A stretch of 64,000 nucleotides of DNA from an uncultured Blautia sp. (GCA_900540785.1 UQHF01000001.1:144896-208895); one strand, 5' to 3'; positions 42,236 to 51,817 are shown, counted from the first letter of the stretch. Numbers and translations are program-made. The notes: generated from the sequence alone by a model not told the origin.

Positions 42236-43970
42236 ATTCTTTTTCCCTTTCTCTGTGATACTGTGCCTGATAATAGTGTGCGTATCTTCCACCTTTCTTC
42301 ATCAGGTTTTCGTGTGTTCCTTTTTCTGCAACCCTGCCGTGTTCCAATACTACAATGCAATCAGCATTCTGAATTGTAGACAGCCTGTGTGCAATAGTAA
42401 TCATTGTCTTATTTCGTGAAAGACGGTCTAATGCTTCCTGTATTCTCAATTCCGTTACGCTGTCTAATGCAGAAGTAGCTTCATCTAATATAATAACTGA
42501 TGGATTTTTCAGAAACATTCGGGCAATACTGATTCTTTGTTTCTGTCCTCCTGAAAGCATAGCACCATGTTCCCCCACAAATGTATCATACCCCCTTTCC
42601 ATACATAAAATTTCTTCATGAATTTCTGCTTTTTTTGCTGCCTCTATTACTTCTTCATCAGAAGCAGAAAGACAGCCATACCTTATGTTCTCCATAATAG
42701 TATCCGGAAATAAAAATACTTCCTGTTGAACAATACCTATTTTTTCCCTCAGAGAATGTATTTTAAGGTCTTTGACCGAAATTCCATCTAAAGTAATATC
42801 ACCTTCTGTCACCTCATAAAATCTTGGAATCAAATTACACAATGTTGTTTTTCCTGCACCTGAACTTCCCACAAATGCAATCGTACTTCCTGATGGAATT
42901 TCCAGGTTAATATCCTGCAATATCCATTTCTCCTTCTCATATGCAAAACTCATATGGTGAATTCCTATTTGTCCATTGCATTTTTCCAATTTTATAGCAT
43001 CTTTTCTATCCCGAATTTCGGGTACTTTCTGCATCATATCCCAAAATCTGGAAAATCCGGAAATACCTCCTATCAGGATTTCTGAAAAATCCATCATTTT
43101 CTGAACAGGAGTCTGAAGCACTGCAACAAACAAATTAAAAGAAACCAGATTGGCAAGTGTGGCTTCTCCCTTCAGATAAAGTATTCCTCCAAATGCCACT
43201 ACCCACAAGCGCATCATATTTTTCAGCCAATCCATTCCTGAATAATAAATACCTACCTGTTTATAATAACTTTTCTTTGCCACTCTGAATTTACTGTTTG
43301 ATTTCCGGAATCTTTCCCTTTCAAATTTCTCATTTCCAAAAGCCTTTGTGGTACGTATTCCGGAAATGCCCGTTTCCAATTCACTGCTGATATTTCCCAT
43401 TCTTTCTTTCATTTCATCAACTGTATGAATTGTAATATGTTCTCTCCACCATACAAATACTGCCGCTAAAGGAAGGATAAACAGAATACCAGATGCCAGC
43501 TTCCAGTTCAGATAAACCATACAGGCAAGAGAGCCTGCAGCCGTAAGTAAACAGATCAGAAAATCTTCCGGTCCGTGATGTGCCAATTCTGTCATTTCAT
43601 ATAAATCACTGGTAAGTCTTGCCATTAAACTTCCCACTCTGTTTTTATCATAAAATCCAAAAGACAGTTTTTGAATATGCTCAAATAATTCCTGACGAAT
43701 ATCAGCTTCTATCTGCGCTCCAGTCGTATGTCCAACAAACCCGATCAAATATAAAAAACCGGCATTCAGACAATACGCTATAAACACAGTTATTATCAAA
43801 ATCACAAATAGATCTGTCATTTTTCCCGGAAGTACTTTGCTTATCATAAAATCTACAATCAAAGGGAATGTAATACAAATGAGAGAGGACATTGCTGCAC
43901 AACTCAAATCCAGTATAATCCATTTTTTATACGGCTTATAATAGGAACAAAATTTTTTCAGCTTTTTCAC
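42219..43970 (-). CDS. ABC exporter, fused permease-ATPase half-transporter
   Basis: The 583-residue protein has six transmembrane helices (about 1-310) and a C-terminal ATPase with Walker A GSSGAGKTT, signature LSGGQKQ and Walker B VIILDEATSALDS. It belongs to the MsbA/LmrA-like type IV exporters, which work as dimers; a homodimer is likely as no partner is adjacent. It begins with GTG (AAAGGAG upstream), directly after the importer permease gene. Placing an exporter in an importer operon is unusual. Substrate unknown. Confidence 0.9.
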   Translation of the reverse strand: MKKLKKFCSYYKPYKKWIILDLSCAAMSSLICITFPLIVDFMISKVLPGKMTDLFVILIITVFIAYCLNAGFLYLIGFVGHTTGAQIEADIRQELFEHIQKLSFGFYDKNRVGSLMARLTSDLYEMTELAHHGPEDFLICLLTAAGSLACMVYLNWKLASGILFILPLAAVFVWWREHITIHTVDEMKERMGNISSELETGISGIRTTKAFGNEKFERERFRKSNSKFRVAKKSYYKQVGIYYSGMDWLKNMMRLWVVAFGGILYLKGEATLANLVSFNLFVAVLQTPVQKMMDFSEILIGGISGFSRFWDMMQKVPEIRDRKDAIKLEKCNGQIGIHHMSFAYEKEKWILQDINLEIPSGSTIAFVGSSGAGKTTLCNLIPRFYEVTEGDITLDGISVKDLKIHSLREKIGIVQQEVFLFPDTIMENIRYGCLSASDEEVIEAAKKAEIHEEILCMERGYDTFVGEHGAMLSGGQKQRISIARMFLKNPSVIILDEATSALDSVTELRIQEALDRLSRNKTMITIAHRLSTIQNADCIVVLEHGRVAEKGTHENLMKKGGRYAHYYQAQYHREREKEYGKNK

Positions 43971-43971
43971 A

Positions 43972-44808
43972 TCAACTCTCCTTTGTTAATCTGGAATCTT
44001 TTACGTCTATATAATCCCGAATACTGTCTCCCAGAAAATTAAATATAATAATTGTAAGCATAATTGCCAGACCTGGATATAACATTAATTCCGGTTTTGT
44101 AGATAAATAAGTTTTTGCGTCACTGAGCATATATCCCCATTCCGGTGTTGGAGGCTGGACACCTATACCAAGAAAACTCAGACCGGATACAGATAATATT
44201 GTTCCTCCAGCCTCCATTGTCATAATCACTAAGACAGATGGAATAATATTAGGAAAAATATGCCGGACAATAATAGAAAAATTCCCCAGCCCCATACCTT
44301 TTGCTGCCTGAATAAATTCTTTCTCGCGAAGAACAAGCACCTCGCTTCGCACTACCCTTGCATAGTGCATCCAGCCAAAAACAGACAGTACCAATATAAG
44401 ATTGTGCATTCCTCCTCCAAATAACCCCACAAAAGCCAGCGTAAATAAAAAACTTGGAAAACCCAGAAAAACATCTACAATCCTCATAAGAATTGCATCT
44501 ATCTTTCCCCCGTAATATCCGCTGCACATTCCAATTAATGTGCCAATAAAGGCTGTACAAAGTACAACTGTCCCTGCCACAAACAAGGAAGTTCTTGCTC
44601 CATATAAAATTCTGCAGAAGATACATCGTCCCATGTGATCTGCACCTAAAGGCATGTCTTTACACGGTTTCAAAAATTTCAATGACAGATTTGCCTTTTC
44701 CGGATCATGAGACGCAAATATATCCGGAAAGCCGGCAACTAATAATAATATAACAAGCAATCCACCCCAGAATATTACAAATTTTTTCTTTTTCAGTTTC
44801 TTAATCAT
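43972..44808 (-). CDS. Opp/Nik-type ABC importer permease (DppC/NikC-like)
   Basis: The 278-residue protein has the OppC N-terminal segment with one helix, LGADHMGRCIFCRILYGAR, and the ATPase-contact loop AAKGMGLGNFSIIVRHIFPNI. It forms a heterodimeric channel with the upstream permease, whose gene it overlaps by eight bases. The family carries peptides, nickel or metal-chelate complexes. Confidence 0.92.
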   Translation of the reverse strand: MIKKLKKKKFVIFWGGLLVILLLVAGFPDIFASHDPEKANLSLKFLKPCKDMPLGADHMGRCIFCRILYGARTSLFVAGTVVLCTAFIGTLIGMCSGYYGGKIDAILMRIVDVFLGFPSFLFTLAFVGLFGGGMHNLILVLSVFGWMHYARVVRSEVLVLREKEFIQAAKGMGLGNFSIIVRHIFPNIIPSVLVIMTMEAGGTILSVSGLSFLGIGVQPPTPEWGYMLSDAKTYLSTKPELMLYPGLAIMLTIIIFNFLGDSIRDYIDVKDSRLTKES

Positions 44809-45742
44809 ATCGTATCCTCGGATTTAAAAACGCATATAAAATGTCTACAATAAAATTGATAATTAAATAAATAGCTGATACACAAATTACGCAGGCCTGT
44901 ACAACCGGAAAATCTTTATTTTCAATTCCTGTAAGAATCATATGTCCAATTCCCGGCCATGCAAAAATCTTTTCTATTACTGCCGAACCTGCCAACATGG
45001 AAGCAAAGGTCATTCCTGTCATTGTCACTACCGGAATCATCGCATTACGTATACCATGTCGAAAAATAATCTGTATCTTTTTAAGTCCTTTTGCCTCCGC
45101 TGTCAACATATAATCCTGATTTAATACGTCCAGCATAGTACTTCTCATCATTTTCATAATTGTACCAAAACTCATCATTGCAATAGAAATCCCGGGCAAA
45201 ATCATATATTTCAGACTTCCATCTCCATAACCGGCTACAGGAAGCAGTTTTGCTTTCAATGACAGTGAAATAATCAGAAGATACGAAAGCCAAAAACCCG
45301 GCATAGAAACTGCCAAAACTGCCATTATCCTTCCCAATACGTCAATCGCTTTATTCTTATACAGCGCACAAAGTACACCTAATGGCACAGCCAGTATCAA
45401 AGTCATTAAAATGCCAAAAACAGCCAGCTTAAACGTCATGCAGAAGTGTCTTGTGAGTTCCGGTCCCACTGGCTCTCCTGTGATCAGAGATTTCCCCCAG
45501 TCACCATGAAGAAGTCGATTCAGCCAGTCCAAGTACTGTTCATGAAACGGACGATTTAATCCATTCACTTCTCTGTATCGTTCTAAAATCTCTTCATCAG
45601 GCAGAGAATGCGTCATTGGGTCTCCCAATGCCCGTTTTGCCGTATCAACAGGAGTCATAAAATTTATCAGGTAACACACTATCGAAACAATAAAAAGAAT
45701 CAGCACAAATTGTAACAATCTCTTTCCTATATACTTTTTCAT
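44801..45742 (-). CDS. Opp/Nik-type ABC importer permease (DppB/NikB-like)
   Basis: The 313-residue protein has the DppB/NikB pattern: YIGKRLLQFVLILFIVS at the N-terminus, HEQYLDWLNRLLHGDWGKS and the contact loop TAEAKGLKKIQIIFRHGIRNA. The stretch NGLNRPF is common in NikB-like proteins. It pairs with the DppC-like permease and follows the binding protein gene by 10 bases. Confidence 0.92.
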   Translation of the reverse strand: MKKYIGKRLLQFVLILFIVSIVCYLINFMTPVDTAKRALGDPMTHSLPDEEILERYREVNGLNRPFHEQYLDWLNRLLHGDWGKSLITGEPVGPELTRHFCMTFKLAVFGILMTLILAVPLGVLCALYKNKAIDVLGRIMAVLAVSMPGFWLSYLLIISLSLKAKLLPVAGYGDGSLKYMILPGISIAMMSFGTIMKMMRSTMLDVLNQDYMLTAEAKGLKKIQIIFRHGIRNAMIPVVTMTGMTFASMLAGSAVIEKIFAWPGIGHMILTGIENKDFPVVQACVICVSAIYLIINFIVDILYAFLNPRIRYD

Positions 45743-45752
45743 AACGTATAAC

Positions 45753-47321
45753 TCACTCTTCAGAAAGATATGTGTCTTTCGTTAATTTAGTAACGGAAAA
45801 TGTACTTACATCCAGATTATGTAATCTTTTATTCATTGCATACACTTTTACTACTTCGAATACCGGAATAAAAGGCATATCCTCCATTGCTATTTCCTGC
45901 ACTTTATCATAAGCTTCTTTTCTGCTCTTTTCATCTAACGCTGAACTTCCTTCTTGCAAAGCAGAATCCATTTCTTCACTGCTGTAACCTGCCCCTAACG
46001 CAAAATATGCCTCCGAACCAAACTTATTTTCCAGAGATGTCGGACTTCCAAATTCTACAAATGGCACAGAATCAAAGTTAATATCGTAAGATTTATCTGC
46101 CATCTTTTGATCTGTCACGTCCCATGTTGTTATTTCCAGTTCTGTCTGAATCCCGATTTCCTGAAGCTGAGACTGCAAAATTTCAACTGCCTGTTTATAG
46201 AGGCCTGTATCATATGTCATAATCGTAAGACTAAACGGTTTCCCCTCATACTCCAAAATGCCGTCTCCATCTGTATCTTCGATTCCGCTCTCCTTGAACA
46301 ATTCTAATGCTTTTTCCGGATCATAAACTGCGGTACATGCCTCCGGATTGGACCAACTATACTTTTCAGGTACTACTCCGTAAGAAGGGATTCCTCCTTC
46401 CACTTCTCCATAAACAGCTTCTACAAGCGCGTCTCTGTCAATCGCATAACTGATGGCATGCCGTACTTCTTTTTTATCAAATGGAGCTTTTTCAGTATTT
46501 AAAATCATTAAATGTGTATAATCGCAATCTAATGTAAATACATCTAAAAAATCATAAGATTTTGCTATTTCATATTCTGTAAGTGGAATATTCAATATAG
46601 AATAGTCAATTTCATCATTATAAAGCTGATATGTTCTTGTCATTTCATCTTCACCCGGATAAAACTCGGCTCCTGCCAACAGGACTTCCCCACCCCAGTA
46701 ATTTTCATTTCTTTCCACAACATTTTTTATATCAGCCTGTGTTTCTTTAAATTTAAACGGGCCTGTTCCAATCAGACCTGTCTCAAAATCATTAGAAGGA
46801 CTTACTATCGCCGTTTTATACTCGCATAAACGTTCCGGAAGTGCTCCATAAGGGTTCGTTGTAGTAATTTCTATTGTATAGTCATCTTTTTTCTCCATAG
46901 AGGCTATAAAATCGTAATTTCCCCCTACCTCTCCATTTTCTGTGATACGGTTAAATGTAAACAGTACTGCGTCTGCATTAAACGGTGTTCCATCATGAAA
47001 TTCTATATCTTTTTTAAGTTTTAACGTCCAGTGTAAATCGTCCATCATTTCACAACTTTCAGCTAAAAGAGGCTGTATTTCCCCTTTCTCGTCTACCGTA
47101 AATAAGGTTTCTACTACCCCATAAGTAACCCATGAACCGGCAATATAATTTATAGATGTATCAAAACTGTCTGTTACCTGATATACAAATCTTGCAACAC
47201 CATCTTTATCAATTTTCTCTTCTGCTGCCCGTACTACATAGCTGTTATATCCTGTGATTCCGGATACTGTGCATATTCCTGCTAATAATACCGATGTGAT
47301 CTTTTTAATTCTGTTCTTCAT
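45753..47321 (-). CDS. Opp/Nik-type ABC importer substrate-binding protein
   Basis: The 522-residue protein is of the NikA/OppA cluster C type: VVETLFTVDEKGEIQPLLAESCEM, GTGPFKFKE, VRHAISYAIDRDALVEAVYG. It has an N-terminal signal sequence ending near VVRAAEEK. The one Cys there (LLAGICTVSG) does not form a lipobox, so it is not an obvious lipoprotein. How it stays near the membrane of a Gram-positive cell is unclear. It starts one base after the ATPase gene. Confidence 0.9.
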   Translation of the reverse strand: MKNRIKKITSVLLAGICTVSGITGYNSYVVRAAEEKIDKDGVARFVYQVTDSFDTSINYIAGSWVTYGVVETLFTVDEKGEIQPLLAESCEMMDDLHWTLKLKKDIEFHDGTPFNADAVLFTFNRITENGEVGGNYDFIASMEKKDDYTIEITTTNPYGALPERLCEYKTAIVSPSNDFETGLIGTGPFKFKETQADIKNVVERNENYWGGEVLLAGAEFYPGEDEMTRTYQLYNDEIDYSILNIPLTEYEIAKSYDFLDVFTLDCDYTHLMILNTEKAPFDKKEVRHAISYAIDRDALVEAVYGEVEGGIPSYGVVPEKYSWSNPEACTAVYDPEKALELFKESGIEDTDGDGILEYEGKPFSLTIMTYDTGLYKQAVEILQSQLQEIGIQTELEITTWDVTDQKMADKSYDINFDSVPFVEFGSPTSLENKFGSEAYFALGAGYSSEEMDSALQEGSSALDEKSRKEAYDKVQEIAMEDMPFIPVFEVVKVYAMNKRLHNLDVSTFSVTKLTKDTYLSEE

Positions 47322-47322
47322 T

Positions 47323-48123
47323 CTATTTCTTCTCCTGTTCTTCTATATAATTTATCCATTCTCTTACATTTTGTTCATTCGTCTCCAAAAGCATGCGGGT
47401 ATACAGATGTTTCGGACATTTCGTTACTTCCTGTACTTTACCTTTTTCTACAATTTCTCCTTGATACATAACAGCTACTGTATCACAAAATCTGCGTACT
47501 ATTTCTATATCGTGAGAAATTAAAAGCAGTGTCAGATTTTTTTTCCTTCGGATTTCATCTAAAAGAGAAAATATCTGCGCCTGCACAGATACATCTAAAG
47601 AAGCAGTTGCTTCATCTGCAATCAGAATTTCCGGTTCGAAAGAAAGAGCACGCGCCAATGCAACTCTCTGATTCTGTCCTCCTGACAGTTCGTGAGGATA
47701 CCGTCCCAGATGTTCATAATTTAACCCTACCATATCAATTAAATCTCTTTGATATTTCTTTATATCCTTCTTTTTCCCCTGCAAACGCAGCGCTTCTTCC
47801 AAGCTTTCCGAGATTGTCATTCTGGGATCGAGAGAAGCATCCGGATCCTGAAAAATAATCTGAAGTTTTTTTCTCATCTTCCGAAGTTCCACAGTGCTCA
47901 TTTTACAGACTTCTTTGTCATGAAAAAAAATTTTCCCTTTCGTAGGTTCGATTAATCTGGTAATACACTGTGCTACTGTGGATTTTCCACTTCCACTCTC
48001 TCCTACCAACCCGAATGTCTCTCCTTGCCTTATCTCAAAAGAAACATTTTTTACTGCTGAAATGGTCTGTCTGTGTAAAAAACCAGTTGTATATTCTTTG
48101 CTGAGGTTATAAACTTTAAGCAT
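47323..48123 (-). CDS. Opp/Nik-type ABC importer ATPase (OppF/NikE-like)
   Basis: The 266-residue ATPase has Walker A GESGSGKST, signature LSGGQNQR and Walker B ILIADEATASLDVS. It powers import together with the upstream OppD-like ATPase, whose gene it overlaps by eight bases. It lacks the usual C-terminal oligopeptide-transporter extension with Cys residues; the partner protein has one. Confidence 0.92.
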   Translation of the reverse strand: MLKVYNLSKEYTTGFLHRQTISAVKNVSFEIRQGETFGLVGESGSGKSTVAQCITRLIEPTKGKIFFHDKEVCKMSTVELRKMRKKLQIIFQDPDASLDPRMTISESLEEALRLQGKKKDIKKYQRDLIDMVGLNYEHLGRYPHELSGGQNQRVALARALSFEPEILIADEATASLDVSVQAQIFSLLDEIRRKKNLTLLLISHDIEIVRRFCDTVAVMYQGEIVEKGKVQEVTKCPKHLYTRMLLETNEQNVREWINYIEEQEKK

Positions 48124-49051
48124 ATAAAAAGCACCTCACTTGTCTTCCGTCTTCTGTCTGATACAATGGAGGGTGTTCTTTTTCACAACGTTCCATACAG
48201 ACATTGCATCTGTCATGAAATCTACAGCCTTGCGGAAGATGAATCAAAGAAGCTGGACTGCCTTTGATAGGTATCATTCCATTTTCCGGCATCGACTGAA
48301 AAAAACCTTTCGTATATGGGTGAAGCTGCTCTTTGTATAAAGCTTTTACCGGACTGATTTCCACAAATTCTCCCAGGTATAAAACTCCTATCCGTGTGCA
48401 CACTTCTTCCGCCACTCCTAAATCATGGGTAATCATCATAACTGTTTTTCCTTTGGAAATTTCTTTTAAAAGCTGAACGATCTGATATTTTACAAGCGTA
48501 TCCAATCCTTTTGTAGGTTCGTCAGCAACAAGAAATTCCGGTTCCTGCGCAATTCCCATTGCAATTACAGCACGTTCTTTCATTCCGCCACTATATTGAT
48601 GCAGATATTCTTTTGCCCGGATTTGAGGTCTTCGTATTTTTACTTTTTCCAGAAGCTGTACTGCTCTTTCCATGCTTTCTTTTCTGCCGCATTTTTCCTT
48701 TATCCGGATTGCTTCTCCAATCTGGCTTCCGATAGTTAATGTAGGATTTAATGAGCTGGAAGGATTCTGCATGATTACTCCCATTTCTTTCCCTCTGATA
48801 AGCTGCCATTCTTTCTTATTCATTTCGCTCATTTTTTTTCCTTTAAAATAAATTTCTCCGGCCTTTTCTGTTTTATCCTTTATCAGTCCCAGAATTTGCA
48901 TACCAAATACTGATTTTCCAGAACCTGATTCTCCCAGAATTCCTAAAACTTCTCCTTTTTGTATAGAAAGATCTATTTTATTAACTGCTTTTACAAAGCC
49001 TTCTTTTGTAGGAAATGCCACATATAAATTGTGGACTTCTATTATATTCAA
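48116..49051 (-). CDS. Opp/Nik-type ABC importer ATPase (OppD/NikD-like)
   Basis: The protein (311 residues from the chosen start) has Walker A GESGSGKS, signature YSGGMKER and Walker B FLVADEPTKGLDT. Its C-terminal extension has a Cys cluster (CRFHDRCNVCMERC) that in relatives binds an iron-sulfur cluster. I choose a TTG start at 49051 because AAAGGAGGG lies eight bases upstream and an earlier ATG at 49120 would overlap the promoter. It is the first gene after the MerR-type promoter. Confidence 0.9.
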   Translation of the reverse strand: MNIIEVHNLYVAFPTKEGFVKAVNKIDLSIQKGEVLGILGESGSGKSVFGMQILGLIKDKTEKAGEIYFKGKKMSEMNKKEWQLIRGKEMGVIMQNPSSSLNPTLTIGSQIGEAIRIKEKCGRKESMERAVQLLEKVKIRRPQIRAKEYLHQYSGGMKERAVIAMGIAQEPEFLVADEPTKGLDTLVKYQIVQLLKEISKGKTVMMITHDLGVAEEVCTRIGVLYLGEFVEISPVKALYKEQLHPYTKGFFQSMPENGMIPIKGSPASLIHLPQGCRFHDRCNVCMERCEKEHPPLYQTEDGRQVRCFLYA

Positions 49052-49089
49052 AATCTGTCCCTCCTTTACTGGGTAATTTTCCCCATTAA

Positions 49090-49120
49090 AACATAAACCC
49101 TGCCATAATGGCAGGGTCAA
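49090..49120 (-). promoter_or_regulatory. MerR-type promoter and operator of the second ABC operon
   Basis: On the minus strand, TTGACC (49115-49120) and TATGTT (49090-49095) are separated by 19 bases, 2 more than optimal. A perfect inverted repeat with 10-base arms ACCCTGCCAT and ATGGCAGGGT around one central base (49097-49117) fills the spacer. This is the defining layout of promoters that MerR proteins activate by untwisting DNA. It lies 20 bases after the merR-like gene and about 40 before the ATPase start. The stem followed by TTTATGTTTT might also act as a terminator. Confidence 0.88.
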
Positions 49121-49137
49121 GATTTTTTTACTATTTT

Positions 49138-49992
49138 TTACGAAACAGCAACTTCCAGGTTTCCCCAGATATGAATTGTATTATTTTCTTTCAATCTGGG
49201 CATCACCCATTTTTCTCGTATTTCATTCGATAATACTTGATTATTTTCTCTTGAAAACGCAAAAATTTTATCATAATACTTCCCGAGCTTTTCCCACTCA
49301 CAATCGTAGGCCAGAACAAGAACATCTTCTGCCTCATATTTCTTTTCGTAAATTCGTATTTTTTTACCGGAAATCACTATGTTTCTGTCCATTTCCTCTG
49401 TAAGCTGATTATTATATTCAATACAGCTATAAGCATAATTTCCTTTTATCGCATTTTCTACAGAAACAATTCCGTAAAGCACCGGATATTCTTCTTCGAA
49501 ATTTTTAAGAATATAAGAAAGAATTCCTGCAAAATAGGCTTCTCGCTCTTCTTCTGAATCTATAGAATCAACTTCAAATCGAATTCTTGATTTTCCTGGA
49601 AAATGTCTGACTGCAATTTCACAATCAGAGCATTCTTCTAATGCCTGCAATTCCCCCATAACCTTTAGTAAATATTCCAGGCGTTTCTGTTCCTTTTGAA
49701 TACGATCAGAAATCTGTATTCGCTGCTGTCTCAGCAATCCTAATATTTCATACCGAAAATCAGATTCTCCTGACATTCTTTCCACCATATGCTCTACAGA
49801 AATATCAAGATGCCGAAAACACCGAATCATATCTAACACTACTAATTGATTGCGGCTATAATATCTGTATCCATTATCCCCTATAAAGCTGGGCTTTAAA
49901 ATTCCCTTTTCTTCATAATAACGCAGTGTTCTATTTGAAAGTTGAAATTGTTTTGCAACTTCTCCTATTGTTAAATATTTTTCTTTATTCAT
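49138..49992 (-). CDS. MerR family regulator with effector-binding C-terminal domain
   Basis: The 284-residue protein has the MerR winged helix (about 1-75: LTIGEVAKQFQLSNRTLRYYEEKGIL, GYRYYSRNQL), a dimerisation helix (about 80-120) and a C-terminal region (about 130-284) resembling GyrI-like effector domains of BmrR-type regulators. It has no Cys pattern of metal-sensing MerR proteins, so an organic ligand is more likely. It lies directly upstream of a matching MerR promoter and so should control the ABC operon. Its own gene has a GC-box promoter. Confidence 0.9.
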   Translation of the reverse strand: MNKEKYLTIGEVAKQFQLSNRTLRYYEEKGILKPSFIGDNGYRYYSRNQLVVLDMIRCFRHLDISVEHMVERMSGESDFRYEILGLLRQQRIQISDRIQKEQKRLEYLLKVMGELQALEECSDCEIAVRHFPGKSRIRFEVDSIDSEEEREAYFAGILSYILKNFEEEYPVLYGIVSVENAIKGNYAYSCIEYNNQLTEEMDRNIVISGKKIRIYEKKYEAEDVLVLAYDCEWEKLGKYYDKIFAFSRENNQVLSNEIREKWVMPRLKENNTIHIWGNLEVAVS

Positions 49993-50040
49993 ACTTCATC
50001 TCATTACCTGTAAAATAAAATTTTAACAGTTACTCTTACC

Positions 50041-50068
50041 ATTGTAACAACTATGAGAAGTAATACAA
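50041..50068 (-). promoter_or_regulatory. Promoter of the MerR gene
   Basis: On the minus strand, TTGTAT (50063-50068) and TACAAT (50041-50046) are 16 bases apart, giving a leader of about 40 bases to the MerR gene. The conserved GC-box element overlaps and extends upstream of the -35. Confidence 0.6.
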
Positions 50069-50091
50069 GCCACCGGGGGGGATATTATTTC
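50065..50091 (-). promoter_or_regulatory. GC-box element, copy next to the MerR promoter
   Basis: This 27-base element aligns without gaps to 57064-57090 with 22 identical bases. It consists of GAAA, an ATAT-containing stretch, a C-run/G-run inverted repeat (CC-x-CC with GG-x-GG) and GCTTGT leading into the -35 (minus strand). Such G/C-tracts flanked by AT recall operators of CsoR/RcnR-type metal sensors; placement next to the -35 would also suit an activator. Confidence 0.65.
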
Positions 50092-50118
50092 AAAGCTTTT
50101 CCAAATTTGATGTATTTA

Positions 50119-50880
50119 TTATTTTTCCGCGCATATTTCAAATAAAGGCGTTTCCTGATATAACTTTTTCTCCCATTTCTGATACACAGAGGAACCTATA
50201 TCCAAATTTGTTTTTATTTTTTCAAATCCCTGCTCATGCAATGTTCGAAAGTCCCAGTCCGGTCGAAAAATATTCGCCAACGGCTTTTCGAGATAATATT
50301 TTTCTTCCTCAACGCGAACCTTGAACTGAATTCCTGTCTCATTATAATAATCTAATTCATGCTGTTTTACTCTGGACTGCATTTCTTTATCAAAAAAAGG
50401 CATATTCCAGTTTGCATCATAAACAAGAAGTTTGCCTCCCGGTTTCAAAATCTGATAAAACTCCCTGTATACCTTTTCCGGTTCATCTAAAACCCAAATT
50501 ACATTTCTGCATACGATTAAATCAAATATTTCTTTTTTAAAGGCCATATTTTCAATGTCCATTTGCAAAAATTCAGGTGTTCTCACAAGACCACGCGTGT
50601 TTTCTTCTGCTGCCTTGAGCATTGCCAATGAAGAGTCAATTCCTGTTACATAATGCCCCATCTCTGACAGGAGAACTGCAAAAAAGCCAGGCCCCGTACC
50701 AACATCTAATATATCAAGCGTCTTTCCGCCTTCAATATGCCTGCTTAAAACTTTTTTCCACGCCTCTTTACGAAAATCTGCCAATTCTCCGCGTACATAC
50801 TCGTTATAAAATGTACTGTCACTCCATAACTCATCTGCTTCTTTTCCACAATATTCATACTCATTTTTCTGTTCTTTCAT
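50119..50880 (-). CDS. Class I SAM-dependent methyltransferase
   Basis: The 253-residue Rossmann-fold protein has SAM motif I LDVGTGPGFFAVLL, motif II acidic residue in GIDSSLAMLKAAEEN, FDLIVCRNVIWVL and LKPGGKLLVYDANWN. It is related to the methyltransferase at 56203, sharing the motif I region, the R-x-V-x-W stretch and the DA-x-W ending. Its start overlaps the ATPase gene by 20 bases (GGGAGG upstream), so it belongs to the first importer operon. The methyl acceptor is unknown; a link to the imported ligand is inferred. Confidence 0.88.
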   Translation of the reverse strand: MKEQKNEYEYCGKEADELWSDSTFYNEYVRGELADFRKEAWKKVLSRHIEGGKTLDILDVGTGPGFFAVLLSEMGHYVTGIDSSLAMLKAAEENTRGLVRTPEFLQMDIENMAFKKEIFDLIVCRNVIWVLDEPEKVYREFYQILKPGGKLLVYDANWNMPFFDKEMQSRVKQHELDYYNETGIQFKVRVEEEKYYLEKPLANIFRPDWDFRTLHEQGFEKIKTNLDIGSSVYQKWEKKLYQETPLFEICAEK

Positions 50881-51817
50881 CGTCTTCCTCCCGGTTGACC
50901 GGATACAAACATCTGACATTACGCCCATTTTTCAATATTTTATCAGATATTTCTCTCCTGCACTCTTCTTTCGCATAGCAGCAAAATTCATAAAATTCAC
51001 AGCCATGTTCTGCTCTGTCTCTGAAACGTTCTGTAAGGGGCAGTCTGTAGGAACCGCTCATATCCAGAGGAAGCACTGCTGAAAGCAGACGTTTCGTATA
51101 TGGGTGCTCCGGCTTATTTAAAATGTCTTTTGTTCTTCCTGTTTCTACAATTCTTCCGGAATACATAACTGCAAGTCTGTCACAGATTGATGCCGTTAAA
51201 GTGAGATCATGGGTAATAAACAAAAAAGATACTTTTTTTTCTTCTTTTAATTTTTTCATTAACTGAAGGATCTGCGCCTGGACAGAAACATCCAAGGCGC
51301 TGGTAGCTTCGTCAAAAATAATAAGCTTCGGCTCACAGACAAGCGCTCTCGCTATGGCCACACGCTGACACTCACCGCCACTTATACCGCTGATACGCTT
51401 ATCCGCATAGGAATCCTTCAGCCCAACATACGCAAGCATTTCCATAGACCGGCGGCGCAATTCCTCTCTTGTCCATAAACCATAGGAATCTGCTCCCATC
51501 ATCACGGACTGAAGCACTGTATATCGGGGGTCAAATGAATCTTTCGGATTCTGGAATACCATTTGAAGTTCTCGTCCAATGCACTTTAATCTTTTTCCTT
51601 CGTTTATTTTACAGCCTCGAAAAAAAATTCCACCGTTACTTTCTTTCAAAAGACGCGCCACAAGATTTGCCGTAGTACTTTTTCCGCAACCACTCTCGCC
51701 CACTATTCCCAGGCACTCTCCTTCATCTATATAAAAATCAATTCCTTTTACTGCCTGAAAAACTGTTTTTTTATCCTTAAAAGTTTTTTCAAGACCTTTT
51801 ACCTCCAATAAGTGCAT
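50861..51817 (-). CDS. Opp/Nik-type ABC importer ATPase (OppF-like)
   Basis: The 318-residue ATPase has Walker A GESGCGKST, signature ISGGECQR and Walker B LIIFDEATSALDVS, with a C-terminal oligopeptide-transporter extension carrying Cys residues (CEFYEFCCYAKEEC). It works with the OppD-like ATPase 24 bases upstream. Its 3' end overlaps the methyltransferase gene. Confidence 0.93.
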   Translation of the reverse strand: MHLLEVKGLEKTFKDKKTVFQAVKGIDFYIDEGECLGIVGESGCGKSTTANLVARLLKESNGGIFFRGCKINEGKRLKCIGRELQMVFQNPKDSFDPRYTVLQSVMMGADSYGLWTREELRRRSMEMLAYVGLKDSYADKRISGISGGECQRVAIARALVCEPKLIIFDEATSALDVSVQAQILQLMKKLKEEKKVSFLFITHDLTLTASICDRLAVMYSGRIVETGRTKDILNKPEHPYTKRLLSAVLPLDMSGSYRLPLTERFRDRAEHGCEFYEFCCYAKEECRREISDKILKNGRNVRCLYPVNREEDDERTEK

